Of a DNA stretch of 64,000 nt, positions 28,541 to 37,049 are shown piece by piece. Position 1 is the stretch's first letter. Every line of letters starts with the position of its first letter. The stretch comes from JAJPKK01 sp963824905. GTDB taxonomy: Bacteria > Pseudomonadota > Alphaproteobacteria > Rhizobiales > Xanthobacteraceae. Made by a program: the position numbers and the translations under genes. The notes under the pieces were generated by a model. That model did no database searches, was not told the DNA's origin, and saw only the letters and a program-made list of their open reading frames with translations. Location: NCBI GenBank assembly GCA_963824905.1, contig CAWGRH010000002.1, forward strand, positions 124,001-188,000, given 5' to 3'.

Positions 28541-29572
28541 ATGGTGCAAACGGCGCAGCGGAAGCATCGCGGGATCGACCGCCGCACCCTGTTGAGGCGA
28601 TCGGCCGGACTCTTCGCCGTCGCCGCCATGGGCGCCGCAACCGGCGCCGCCGTGCGCCCCGGCCGGGCCGAGCCCGGCTATCCCAACCGCCCGGTCCGCA
28701 TCATCGTCCCCTACGGCCCGGGCGGCATCGCCGACACCACCATGCGCATCGTGGCCGAGCGCCTCTCCTTCAAGCTCGGCCAGCAATTCATCGTCGACAA
28801 CCGGCCCGGCGCCGGCGGCATCGTCGCCGCCAAGGCCGTGGCAAGCTCGCCGCCCGACGGCTACGTCCTGGAGCTGACCGGCAACGGCACTGCTATCAGT
28901 GCCGCGCTGTTCAAGCAGTTGCCGTTCGACGTCGTGCGGGACTTCACGCCGATCGGGATCACCGCCTTCTTCGATCTCGTGATCGTCGCCAAGGCCGACG
29001 GCCCGCTCAAGTCGATCGGCGACATCGTCGCGGCGGCGCGTGCCAATCCGGGCAAGCTCAATTTCGGCTCGATCGCGCCCGGGAGCACCCAGAATCTCTC
29101 GGCGGAGCTCTTCAAGAGCGTCGCCGACATCGACGCCGCGGTGGTGACCTACCGCACCTCGCCGGAGCTCGTGACCGGGCTGTTGCGCGGCGACATCCAG
29201 GTCGGCTTCGAGTATTACGCGGGCGTGAACGCCGCGGTGCGGGACGGCAAGCTGATGGCCGTCGCCACCACCGGAGCGCATCGCACGCCGGCGCTGCCGG
29301 CGGTGCCGACCGTTCGCGAGAGCGGGCTGCCGGGCTATGTGGTCGAGAGCTGGAACGCGCTGTCGGGACCGGCGGGCATGCCCGACGACATCGTGCGCCT
29401 CCTCAATCGCGCCGTAAACGAAGTGCTGCAGATGCCGGAGGTGCAGGAGAAGGCGAAGTTGTTCGGCATGGAGGCGCGCGGTACCACGCCGGAGGAGATG
29501 CAGAGCCGCCTCAAGGCGGACATCGAGAAATGGGCCGCGGTGATCGAGAAGGCCGGTCTCGAACGGCAGTAG
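28541..29572 (+). CDS. TctC-family (Bug) periplasmic substrate-binding protein 2
   Basis: 343 residues. The N-terminus 'DRRTLLRRSAGLFAVAAMG' looks like a Tat signal. The Bug signatures are intact: 'VRIIVPYGPGGIADTTMR', 'IVDNRPGAGGIVAAK' and 'SSPPDGYVL', followed by 'GKLNFGSIAPGSTQNLSAELFK' and 'GLPGYVVESWNALSGPAG'. It is the first gene of a same-strand group with an alpha/beta hydrolase, a Pht5-like protein and an exported unknown. That context suggests it captures a carboxylic aromatic or dicarboxylate. No TctAB permease is nearby. Confidence 0.92.
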   Translation: MVQTAQRKHRGIDRRTLLRRSAGLFAVAAMGAATGAAVRPGRAEPGYPNRPVRIIVPYGPGGIADTTMRIVAERLSFKLGQQFIVDNRPGAGGIVAAKAVASSPPDGYVLELTGNGTAISAALFKQLPFDVVRDFTPIGITAFFDLVIVAKADGPLKSIGDIVAAARANPGKLNFGSIAPGSTQNLSAELFKSVADIDAAVVTYRTSPELVTGLLRGDIQVGFEYYAGVNAAVRDGKLMAVATTGAHRTPALPAVPTVRESGLPGYVVESWNALSGPAGMPDDIVRLLNRAVNEVLQMPEVQEKAKLFGMEARGTTPEEMQSRLKADIEKWAAVIEKAGLERQ

Positions 29573-29591
29573 GAATCGGTTGAGGAGCATG

Positions 29592-30584
29592 ATGCGCCGC
29601 CTGAAAATCTTGCTGATCGTCGTTTGCGGCGTCATCGTCGCGTCCGCCGCTGCGCTCGCAGGCATGATCGCGTTCGGCACCGGCGCGCCGCCGAAGCCGC
29701 TCGCCTCGATCGGCGATCCCTTCAAGAAAGTCGACTTCAGCGCCCTGCCCGCGGTCGAGGAAATTCCGGCGCGGCGCAGCAGCCCGATCGCGTTCCGCCA
29801 CTGGGATGCGGCGTCGCCCGGCGCGCCCGAGCGGGTGGTGATCGCCATTCACGGCTCGTCGGCGAGCAGCTCGAGCATGCTTCCGCTCGCCCAGGCGCTG
29901 ACGGCGAATGGCTTCACCGTCTACGCGCCCGACATCCGCGGCCATGGCGACACCGGAACGCGCGGCGACATCGACTACGCAAGCCAGCTCGACGACGACC
30001 TCGCCGATTTCGTCGCCGCGGTGAAAATGCGTCATCCGAATGCCGAGCTTGCGTTGATGGGGTTGTCGTCGGGCGGCGGCTTTGCGCTTCATGCCGCCGC
30101 GACCCCGCTCGGCGCCGCCTTCGCCCGCGTGGTGCTGCTCTCTCCCTTCCTCGGCCCGCGTGCGCCGACCGTAAAGCAGGATGAGACCAATGCCTGGGCG
30201 AAGGTCTACCTGCCGCGCCTCATCGCGCTCGCGGTTCTCGACCGTTTCGGCATCCATGCCTTCCAGCATCTGCCGGTGGTGGCCTTTGCCGTGCTGCCGG
30301 AGCAGGCGAAGTTCCTCTCACCCAGCTATTCGTTCCTGCTCGCGCGCGCCTTCGGCACCGAGGACTACGCGGCCGACCTGCGCAATGCCAAGGTCCCGCT
30401 CGCCGTTCTCGTCGGCAGCAACGACGAGCTGTTCGATGCGAGCCGCTTCGCTTCGACCATCGATGCGATCCGTCCGGACACGCCGGTCGTGGTCGTGCCC
30501 GGGCCGGATCATGTCGGGCTCGCGCTCGATCAGCGCGCCGTTCCCGCCATCGCCGCGGCGCTGCGCGGCGACGAAGCTCCATAA
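29592..30584 (+). CDS. Alpha/beta hydrolase, lysophospholipase-like
   Basis: 330 residues. An N-terminal hydrophobic segment (about 6-26) may be a signal anchor. The oxyanion loop is 'VIAIHGSSASSS', the cap contains 'APDIRGHGDTG', the nucleophile elbow is 'LMGLSSGGGFAL', the acid is in 'VLVGSNDELFD' and the histidine in 'VPGPDHVGLAL'. These fit serine hydrolases of the monoglyceride lipase/lysophospholipase group. It starts 19 bp after the TctC gene (gaggag upstream) and precedes the Pht5-like gene by 42 bp, suggesting an operon. Natural substrate unknown. Confidence 0.88.
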   Translation: MRRLKILLIVVCGVIVASAAALAGMIAFGTGAPPKPLASIGDPFKKVDFSALPAVEEIPARRSSPIAFRHWDAASPGAPERVVIAIHGSSASSSSMLPLAQALTANGFTVYAPDIRGHGDTGTRGDIDYASQLDDDLADFVAAVKMRHPNAELALMGLSSGGGFALHAAATPLGAAFARVVLLSPFLGPRAPTVKQDETNAWAKVYLPRLIALAVLDRFGIHAFQHLPVVAFAVLPEQAKFLSPSYSFLLARAFGTEDYAADLRNAKVPLAVLVGSNDELFDASRFASTIDAIRPDTPVVVVPGPDHVGLALDQRAVPAIAAALRGDEAP

Positions 30585-30626
30585 CAACGCAATGTGACGG
30601 CGCATTTCGCCACTCGAGACGAGGCC

Positions 30627-31511
30627 ATGATGGACGCCAAGACCAAACCGGTGCGGCTGCGCACGCTGCTCGCCGAATATCCCCACACCGCCGCGCTCAA
30701 GCGCGGCGACATCACGTCCGACCGCATCGCTCTCGATTTCGCGGACGTGACGCCGGTCTGGAGCGGCTTCCAGTCGATGGTGCGGCGCAAGGCCTTCGAC
30801 GTTTCGGAGATGGCGATCGTCACCTATCTCATCGCAAAGTCGGTCGGCAAGTCGATGGTGCTGCTGCCCGCCGTGATGACGGCACGCGTCCAGCATGCCT
30901 GGGCGATCTACAACGGCGATGTCCACACCAAGCTCACGCCGCCGGAGCTCGCCGGCAAGCGGGTCGGCATCCGCTCGTTCACCACCACCACCGGCGCGTG
31001 GCTGCGCGGCATGTTCGAGAACGACTACGGGCTCGATCTCGCGAAGGTCAAATGGATCACCTTCGAGGAGCCCCACGTCGCCGAATATGTCGACACCACC
31101 GAGCGCGCGCCGGAAGGCAAGAAGATCATACCGATGCTTCTCGCCGGCGAGCTCGACGCGGTGCTCGGCGACCGCTCCGACGATCCGCGGGTACGCTCGC
31201 TGTTCGGCGATCCCGAAGCGGCGGCGAAAGCATGGGTCGAGAAGCACCGCATCGTGCCGCTCAACCATTTCGTGGTGGTGAGCGGCGAGCTCGCCAAATT
31301 GCGGCCGGACCTCGTCGAGGAAGTCTATGCGATGCTCAAGGAGAGCCGGCGCCGTGCCGTGCAGGCCGGCGCCTCGGCGCCGCCGTTCGGAGTTGCCGCC
31401 TGCCGCCCGGCGCTCGAGAAGATCGTCGACTACGCCGCCCAGCAGCAGCTGATCCCGCGCCGTTTCACCGTGGACGAGTTGTTCGACGACACGACGCGGA
31501 AGATGATCTGA
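30627..31511 (+). CDS. 4,5-dihydroxyphthalate decarboxylase-like protein 1
   Basis: 294 residues, start at 30627 (gacgagg upstream). The fold is that of a type 2 periplasmic binding protein, but no signal peptide is present. 'LAEYPHTAALKRGDI', 'FDVSEMAIVTYL', 'GKRVGIRSFTTTTGAWLRGM' and 'WITFEEPHVAEYVDT' match the Pht5 (4,5-dihydroxyphthalate decarboxylase) family, which makes protocatechuate from phthalate catabolism. A paralogue lies at 37050. Because the family also includes binding-type proteins, catalysis here is inference. Context with ligJ downstream supports an aromatic-acid role. Confidence 0.78.
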   Translation: MMDAKTKPVRLRTLLAEYPHTAALKRGDITSDRIALDFADVTPVWSGFQSMVRRKAFDVSEMAIVTYLIAKSVGKSMVLLPAVMTARVQHAWAIYNGDVHTKLTPPELAGKRVGIRSFTTTTGAWLRGMFENDYGLDLAKVKWITFEEPHVAEYVDTTERAPEGKKIIPMLLAGELDAVLGDRSDDPRVRSLFGDPEAAAKAWVEKHRIVPLNHFVVVSGELAKLRPDLVEEVYAMLKESRRRAVQAGASAPPFGVAACRPALEKIVDYAAQQQLIPRRFTVDELFDDTTRKMI

Positions 31512-31590
31512 CGACGGCCGTGACGTGGTAACGCTGGAAAAACGCACCAAGACTGCGATCGGGCCGCAGAGCGGCGACGGGAGGAAGAGA

Positions 31591-32430
31591 ATGCTGCGAG
31601 CTTCGATTGGTGGGGTCACGCTGGCGGCGTTTCTGGCTGCGGCATGCGGCGGCGCCTTCGCGCATGACGCCTCGAAATTCCCCGATTGGTCCGGCCAGTG
31701 GACCCGCACCTATACCGGCAACCCGCGCTACGATCAGACGAAGCCGATCCGAAAGCAGGAGGCGCCGCTCAAGCCGGAATACCAGGCACAATTCGAGGCC
31801 AGCATCAGGGATCAGGACCTCGGCGGTCATGGTCTCGACCCGGCCTATAGCTGCCTGCCGCAGGGCATGCCCCGGATGATGTCGGGGGTGTCACCGTTCG
31901 AATTCCTGATCTCGCCGGATGTCACTCACGTCCTGTTCGAATGCACCGAATTTTCGCCGCGCCGTATCTACACCGACGGGCGCCAATGGCCGCAGACCGA
32001 GGAAACCTGGTTCCCCGGCTATTCGATCGGCAAATGGCGCGATACCGACGGCGATGGCCGTTTCGACACGCTCGAGGTCGAGACACGGCACGTGCGCGGT
32101 CCGCGCGTATGGGACCAGTCAGGCATGCCCATGGCAGACGACGACGAAGGCGTCATCACGGAGCGCATCTTCAGCGACAAGACCGACCCTGACCTCCTGC
32201 GCGTCGAGATGACCACGGTCGATAATTCCCTGACCCGGCCGTGGACCGTGACGAAGACGTTCAAGCGGCGGACAAAGGTGTGGTGGGCCAACGACAACTG
32301 CATCGAGGGCCAGGCCCACGTCACCATCGGCAAAGAGGTCTATTTCCGCAGCGCCGACGGCATGCTGATGCCGATGAAAAAGGACCAGCCGCCGCCGGAC
32401 TTGAGGTACTTCAAGCGGGAGCAGAAGTGA
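31591..32430 (+). CDS. Exported protein of unknown function, 279 residues
   Basis: Start at 31591 with gggagg upstream. A signal peptide with cysteine near its end (LAAFLAAACGGAFA-H) may also be lipoprotein-like. The mature part starts 'DASKFPDWSGQWTRTY' and contains 'YSCLPQGMPRMM', 'VLFECTEFSPRRIYTDGR' and 'GDGRFDTLEVETRHVRGPRVW'; a few scattered Cys and many aromatic residues are visible. This pattern recurs in exported proteins beside catabolic genes, but I cannot name a family with a known function. It probably ends the same-strand group from 28541; a REP-like repeat follows. Confidence 0.7.
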   Translation: MLRASIGGVTLAAFLAAACGGAFAHDASKFPDWSGQWTRTYTGNPRYDQTKPIRKQEAPLKPEYQAQFEASIRDQDLGGHGLDPAYSCLPQGMPRMMSGVSPFEFLISPDVTHVLFECTEFSPRRIYTDGRQWPQTEETWFPGYSIGKWRDTDGDGRFDTLEVETRHVRGPRVWDQSGMPMADDDEGVITERIFSDKTDPDLLRVEMTTVDNSLTRPWTVTKTFKRRTKVWWANDNCIEGQAHVTIGKEVYFRSADGMLMPMKKDQPPPDLRYFKREQK

Positions 32431-32508
32431 CTTGCGAGACCCCGGCGACGGCGTCATTCCGAGCGGACGGCGCGGCTTCGATAATGCGACGCGGACGATG
32501 ATCTAAGC

Positions 32509-32606
32509 GTCATTCCGGGGCCGCCGCAGGCGGAACCCGGAATCCAGAAGGCGGTTGCAAAGCGGACTGGATTCCGGGTTCGCGCTCCGCGCGCCCCGGA
32601 ATGACG
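32509..32606. repeat. Intergenic palindromic element, family B (copy 2)
   Basis: Same family as 24874-24985: outer arms gtcattccgggg / ccccggaatgac and inner arms gaacccggaatccag / ctggattccgggttc. It lies between two converging genes. Confidence 0.9.
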
Positions 32607-32611
32607 AGCCG

Positions 32612-33475
32612 CTACTTCCGCCCCGCCAGTTGCCGGCCCTTGTCGAGCGCCGCGAAGCTGCGCACCGGGGCGGCCATCAGAAAGGTGTAGCCCTCGGCGA
32701 GGATGCGCTCGACGTTGGTCGCGTCGACATGGGGATGGCCGACGTGGACCTTGTTCTCCTTGCAGGTCTTCACGATGTAGGCCATCTGCTCCAGCACCTT
32801 GGGGTGCTCGTACTGGCGCGGATAGCCGAGCTCCTGGGAAAGGTCGCCCTCCCCGATCAGCACGAGGCCGATGCCCGGCACCTGCTTCAAGATGGCGTCG
32901 AGGTTGGCGATGCCCTGGGTGTCCTCGATCATCAGCATGCAGAGGACCTCGCCGTGCGGCGCGAGCGGCCACACGTCCGCCTTGCCGTAGTATTCCTGCT
33001 GGGTGAGGCCCCAGTAGCGCACGGCGGTGGTCGGGCCGTCGCCGCGGATGCCGGCGGGCTCATAGAGCGGCGCGGTCGGCAGGCGCGGATAGCGGCAGGC
33101 GGCGACCGCGTTGCGCGCCTGGTCGACCGTCGAGATGTGCGGCCACAGCACGCCGTAGACGCCGAGGTCGAGCGCCTGCTTGGCGAGCCACTGGTTGTGC
33201 TCGCCGCCGTTCGGCGGGATGCGCACCATCGGGGTCACCGTCGGGGCGAGCGTGCCGCCCTGCACCAGCGCCCGGCGGTTGAGCATGAATTGCATGCTCT
33301 CGCGCAGCGCCCGCGCGTCCCAGAAATTATGCTCCATCTCGAAGATGATGCCGTCGAACTTCGACGTGCCCATCGCGACGGCGGTCTCGACCTCGGCCTG
33401 GGCGAACGCGGTGAAGGCGGGCTTGCCCTCCTCCCAGGCGCGGATGACACCATTGAGACGCGGTAGATCGGCCAT
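32612..33475 (-). CDS. HpcH/HpaI-family aldolase
   Basis: 287 residues from ATG 33475 (gggag upstream). Features of class II pyruvate/oxaloacetate aldolases: 'GIIFEMEHNFWD' near the catalytic base, metal-binding Glu in 'LMIEDTQGIANLD', and 'IGEGDLSQELG' with the metal-binding Asp. 'VTPMVRIPPNG' is the substrate arginine region. The family cleaves 4-hydroxy-2-oxo acids to pyruvate plus an aldehyde or acid. It is read divergently from ligJ, whose product (4-carboxy-4-hydroxy-2-oxoadipate) is an aldolase substrate. That link is a hypothesis: the classical aldolase for it (LigK/GalC) belongs to another family. Confidence 0.85.
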   Translation of the reverse strand: MADLPRLNGVIRAWEEGKPAFTAFAQAEVETAVAMGTSKFDGIIFEMEHNFWDARALRESMQFMLNRRALVQGGTLAPTVTPMVRIPPNGGEHNQWLAKQALDLGVYGVLWPHISTVDQARNAVAACRYPRLPTAPLYEPAGIRGDGPTTAVRYWGLTQQEYYGKADVWPLAPHGEVLCMLMIEDTQGIANLDAILKQVPGIGLVLIGEGDLSQELGYPRQYEHPKVLEQMAYIVKTCKENKVHVGHPHVDATNVERILAEGYTFLMAAPVRSFAALDKGRQLAGRK

Positions 33476-33723
33476 TTCTCTCCCCCGGGCGGGCTCCAGA
33501 ATTTTGCGGGCAGAACATAGGGAGCAAGGCGCCAGCGACGCAATCGGAATCTGCGAGTGCATCCGCAGAGGTGTGCGGCGCCTGGGGAGGGTGATTAGAG
33601 ATGAGTTGCCCCCGATTGAATGCGGCGCAATCCGTTTGACAAGGCGCGGTCCGGCCTTACGATCCGCGCCGAACGCCGGGCCGATCGAAAGAAGAACCGG
33701 ACGCCGGCGACGAGCGAGGCGAC

Positions 33724-34752
33724 ATGATCATCGACTGCCACGGCCACTACACGACCGAGCCGCAGAAGCTCCATGACTTCCGCAAGAGCCAGGTCGCCGC
33801 CATCAAGGACCCCTCGCAGAAGCCATCCCCCGCCGCGCTCAAGATCAGCGACGACGAGCTGCGCGAGAGCGTCGAGGGAGCGCAGCTCAAGTTCCAGCGC
33901 GAGCGCGGGACGAACCTCACGATCTTCTCGCCGCGCGCGTCCGGCATGTCGCATCACATCGGCGACGCCGGGGTCAGCCTCGAATGGTCGCAAGTCTCGA
34001 ACGAGCTGATCTACCGGTTGACGCAGCTCTTTCCCAGCAACTTCATCGGCGTCTGCCAGCTGCCGCAGTCGCCCGGCGTCGACCCCAAAAGCTGCATCGG
34101 CGAGCTGGAACGCTGCGTCAACGAGTTCGGCTTCGTCGGCGCCAACTTCAATCCCGATCCCTCCGGCGGCCGCTGGGACGCACCGCCGATCGGCGACCGC
34201 TGGTGGTATCCGCTCTACGAGAAGATGGTCGAGCTCGACGTACCGGCGATGATCCATGTCAGCGCCTCCTGCTGTCCCGGTACAGTGCACACCACCGGCG
34301 CGCACTACATCAACGGCGACACCACCGCGTTCATGCAGCTCATCACCTCGGACCTGTTCAAGGACTTCCCGACGCTCAAATTCATCATTCCGCATGGCGG
34401 CGGTGCGGTGCCCTACCACTGGGGCCGCTACCGCGGGCTTGCGCAGGACATGAAGCGGCCTCCCCTCGAGGAGCATCTCCTCAAGAACGTCTACTTCGAC
34501 ACCTGTGTCTACCACCTGCCGGGCATCGAGCTGCTCACCAAGGTGATCCCGGCCGACAACATCCTGTTCGCCTCGGAAATGGTCGGCGCGGTGAAGGGCA
34601 TCGACCCGCGCACCGGCCATCACTACGACGACACCAAGCGCTACATCGACCAGGTCCCCGGGCTCTCGGCCGCAGACAAGCACAAGATCTTCGAGGGCAA
34701 TGCCCGCAAGGTCTACAGCCGGCTCGCCAAGCGATTGCCGGCGACGGCCTGA
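33724..34752 (+). CDS. ligJ: 4-oxalomesaconate hydratase, LigJ type
   Basis: 342 residues. This amidohydrolase-fold protein matches LigJ (SYK-6) closely along its length: 'MIIDCHGHYTT' with the metal-binding HxH, 'KISDDELR', 'FSPRAS.M.HHIGD', 'LPQSPGVDPK', 'NPDPSGG', 'HTTGAHY', 'IPHGGGAVPYHWGR', 'FDTCVYH' and 'LFASEM'. LigJ hydrates 4-oxalomesaconate to 4-carboxy-4-hydroxy-2-oxoadipate in the protocatechuate 4,5-cleavage and gallate pathways. The ring-cleavage and dehydrogenase genes (ligAB, ligC) are not in the window. It is followed 12 bp later by a binding protein, probably in one operon. Confidence 0.88.
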   Translation: MIIDCHGHYTTEPQKLHDFRKSQVAAIKDPSQKPSPAALKISDDELRESVEGAQLKFQRERGTNLTIFSPRASGMSHHIGDAGVSLEWSQVSNELIYRLTQLFPSNFIGVCQLPQSPGVDPKSCIGELERCVNEFGFVGANFNPDPSGGRWDAPPIGDRWWYPLYEKMVELDVPAMIHVSASCCPGTVHTTGAHYINGDTTAFMQLITSDLFKDFPTLKFIIPHGGGAVPYHWGRYRGLAQDMKRPPLEEHLLKNVYFDTCVYHLPGIELLTKVIPADNILFASEMVGAVKGIDPRTGHHYDDTKRYIDQVPGLSAADKHKIFEGNARKVYSRLAKRLPATA

Positions 34753-34764
34753 GCGGGCAGCGCC

Positions 34765-35799
34765 GTGAACGCCCCGCGCACACGCCGCGATGCGCTCAAG
34801 CTCGGCGCCGCCGGGCTTGGCAGCATGGCGGGCGTAGCGGGGTCGGCGGACGTTGGCCCGGCGCTGGCCGAGAACGAGACCGTCAACATTGTCGGCGCCG
34901 CTGCAACCGCCGGCGCGGCGCTGCAATGGATCATGAAGGAGCAGGGCTTCTTCGCGAAATTCGCCCTCGCGCCCAACATCGTCAGCGTCGCCGACGGCTC
35001 GAAGCTGATGGGCGCGGTGATCGGCGGCGGAAGCGACATCGTCGTGATCTCCGGCTTCTCCCAGGTGCTGGCCGCGATCGAGAAGGGCGCCAAGGTGAAG
35101 CTCGTCGCCGCGACCCGTTTCCTGGTCGACGACGTCATCTACTCCAAGCGGCCGGAAATCCGCCGCCTCAAGGACATCGAGGGCCGCACCTTCGGCACGG
35201 GATCGCCGGGCGCCCTCCTCCACCACATGACAGTCGCGCTGATGCGCAAGAAGGGTATCGATGCGTCAAAAGTGCGCTTCGTCAACATCGGCAGCAGCTC
35301 CGATGTGTTCCGCGCGGTGGTCGCCGGCACTGTCGATGCCGGCATTGCGTTGAACGACGTCTACGAGCACCAGGCGCACTACGGCGTCCATGCCCTCGAG
35401 GACGGCCTCGTCTATGACGAGCTTCCCGAGTACACCTATCAGGGAAGCTATGCCTCGGATCGCGCCATCGCCGGCAAGCGCGACCTCCTGGCGCGTACGC
35501 TCGCCGCCTACGGCACGCTGTGGCGCTTCATCCAGAGCCCGGGCTCCAAGGACATCTTCGTGCGCGCCCGCGCCGCCGTGACGGGCAGCGCGACCGCCGG
35601 CGCAGAAGGCGCCACCGAGTGGGAGTTCATCCAGAAGCACAAGCCCTACGCGTCGGGCCTCCTGCTGTCGGAGGAGCGTGTGCGCTACATGCAGGAGATC
35701 AACCTCGCGCTCGGCCTGCAGAAGCGCATGCTCCCCTATGAGCAGGTCGCCGATATGAGCCTGGCGCAAGACGCGCTCAAGCTCATGGGCAATGCGTAG
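34765..35799 (+). CDS. ABC-type substrate-binding protein (NMT1/SsuA-like)
   Basis: 344 residues, GTG start, 12 bp after the ligJ stop. 'TRRDALKLGAAGLGSMAG' is a Tat-like signal. Two-lobed fold: 'VNIVGAAATAGAALQWIMKE' lobe one, then 'ATRFLVDDVIYS', 'LKDIEGRTFGTGSPGALLHH' and 'VRFVNIGSSSDVFRAVVAGTVDAG'. This resembles nitrate/sulfonate/taurine- and aromatic-sulfonate-type binding proteins. No permease or ATPase gene is adjacent. Linked to ligJ, it may deliver the aromatic acid, but specificity is not readable. Confidence 0.85.
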   Translation: MNAPRTRRDALKLGAAGLGSMAGVAGSADVGPALAENETVNIVGAAATAGAALQWIMKEQGFFAKFALAPNIVSVADGSKLMGAVIGGGSDIVVISGFSQVLAAIEKGAKVKLVAATRFLVDDVIYSKRPEIRRLKDIEGRTFGTGSPGALLHHMTVALMRKKGIDASKVRFVNIGSSSDVFRAVVAGTVDAGIALNDVYEHQAHYGVHALEDGLVYDELPEYTYQGSYASDRAIAGKRDLLARTLAAYGTLWRFIQSPGSKDIFVRARAAVTGSATAGAEGATEWEFIQKHKPYASGLLLSEERVRYMQEINLALGLQKRMLPYEQVADMSLAQDALKLMGNA

Positions 35800-35811
35800 G
35801 GTCCGTCAATC

Positions 35812-35933
35812 TTTCAGACCTCATCCTGAGGAGCGTCCGCAGGACGCGTCTCGAAGGATGGCCCCATGCGCCGTTGCCCGTCGCCATCCTTCGAGACGCT
35901 GGCTGCGCCAGCTCCTCAGGATGAGGTCTGAAA
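35812..35933. repeat. Intergenic palindromic element, family C (full copy)
   Basis: Long outer inverted arms tttcagacctcatcctgagg (35812-35831) and cctcaggatgaggtctgaaa (35914-35933) pair perfectly over 20 bases, with internal arms cgtctcgaaggatgg / ccatccttcgagacg. A half copy lies at 40831-40878. It occupies the gap after the binding protein, upstream of the next amidohydrolase. The remaining ~230 bp up to 36165 show nothing else clear. Confidence 0.9.
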
Positions 35934-36164
35934 TACGAAGCTTCACGCTCGTAGAGTAGCGCAGGCGGCCTCACGACAGCTCCGCCGTGCCACGTCGGCG
36001 CTCACCGCGTGTCGATGTGGAACCTGCGGCACACCGATAAGAAGTCCCCCGTGTGCCGATAAGAAGTCGCCTCGGTCGCCTTTGCCCAACCTCCTTGCTG
36101 CGCTATGACCCCTGACCTGACCCTCCCCATTTCAGGGTAAGGGATGTTCCCGCCCGGAGTGCCC

Positions 36165-37034
36165 ATGCCTGCCAAGACCATCGACATCCATCCCCACATC
36201 ATCGCCGACGATCCGAAGCGCTATCCGTTGGCGCCGCTCGGCGGCCATCAGTCCGACTGGTCGCAGAAGCGCCCCGTCACCACGGAACAGATGATCGCGG
36301 CGATGGACGAGGCCGGCGTCGACAAATCGGCACTGGTCCAGGCCTCGACCTGCTATGGCCACGACAACTCGTATGTTGCCGATGCCGTCGCCAAACATCC
36401 CGGCCGCTTTACCGGCGTGTTCTCGGTCGATGTGCTCAGTCCCGACGCGCCCGAGAAAATGCGCCACTGGCGAAAGAAGAACCTCACGGGCATGCGGCTC
36501 TTTACGATCGGCAGCACCATGCAGACCCAGGCCGACTGGATCGACGATCCCCGCGTCTACCCGGCCTGGGAGACTGCCGGCGAGCTCGGAATCCCGATCT
36601 GCATGCAGATGTCGGCTACGGCCTTTCCGCAGCTCGTGAACCTGGTGCGGCGCTTTCCGCGGGTGAAGGTGATCCTCGATCACCTGGCACGGCCGGTGCT
36701 CAGCGACGGCCCGCCCTATGCGGCGGCCGCAAGCCTGTTCGCGCTCGCCGAGCATCCGAACATCTATCTCAAGGTGACGCCACGCACCTTCACCGAATGC
36801 CGCAACGGCAAGGCGACCCCGGAGACGTTCTTCGCCAAGCTCGCCGGCGCGTTCGGCGCGTCCCGCATGGCCTGGGGCTCGAACTATCCGGCCTCGGAAG
36901 GCCCGCTCAAGAACCTCCTGGCCGTCGCGCGAGAATCCGTCGCCTCGCTGCCGCAGGAAGACCAGGACTGGATCTTCGGCCTCACCGCGCAGTCGCTCTA
37001 TCCGGCGCTGGCCGATAAGATCGCCGGCCGATAA
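36165..37034 (+). CDS. Amidohydrolase-family metal-dependent hydrolase
   Basis: 289 residues from ATG 36165 (ggag six bases upstream); an ATG at 36144 would add seven residues. The N-terminal 'TIDIHPHIIADD' holds the HxH metal ligands, 'VILDHLARPVL' the central His, and 'MAWGSNYPASEG' the strand-8 position, where Asn replaces the usual Asp of LigI-type (GTDWP) enzymes, though GSN also occurs in related lactonases. 2-pyrone-4,6-dicarboxylate hydrolase (LigI) feeds 4-oxalomesaconate to LigJ, so a lactonase role would fit the neighbourhood. A Pht5-like gene follows after 15 bp. Confidence 0.85.
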   Translation: MPAKTIDIHPHIIADDPKRYPLAPLGGHQSDWSQKRPVTTEQMIAAMDEAGVDKSALVQASTCYGHDNSYVADAVAKHPGRFTGVFSVDVLSPDAPEKMRHWRKKNLTGMRLFTIGSTMQTQADWIDDPRVYPAWETAGELGIPICMQMSATAFPQLVNLVRRFPRVKVILDHLARPVLSDGPPYAAAASLFALAEHPNIYLKVTPRTFTECRNGKATPETFFAKLAGAFGASRMAWGSNYPASEGPLKNLLAVARESVASLPQEDQDWIFGLTAQSLYPALADKIAGR

Positions 37035-37049
37035 CTCGGAGACACGTCG

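Noticed and set aside
30318..31709. 463-codon - strand frame across the Pht5-like and hydrolase genes
   Set aside because: Antisense to well-supported genes and without recognisable content.
33595..35226. 543-codon - strand frame across ligJ
   Set aside because: Shadow of ligJ and the binding protein; composition dominated by Asp, Val, Arg and Gly from the reversed codons.
36880..36900. Loss of the catalytic Asp (GSN instead of GTD) in the amidohydrolase as evidence of inactivity
   Set aside because: GSN at this place is common in related lactonase families, so it does not show a dead enzyme.
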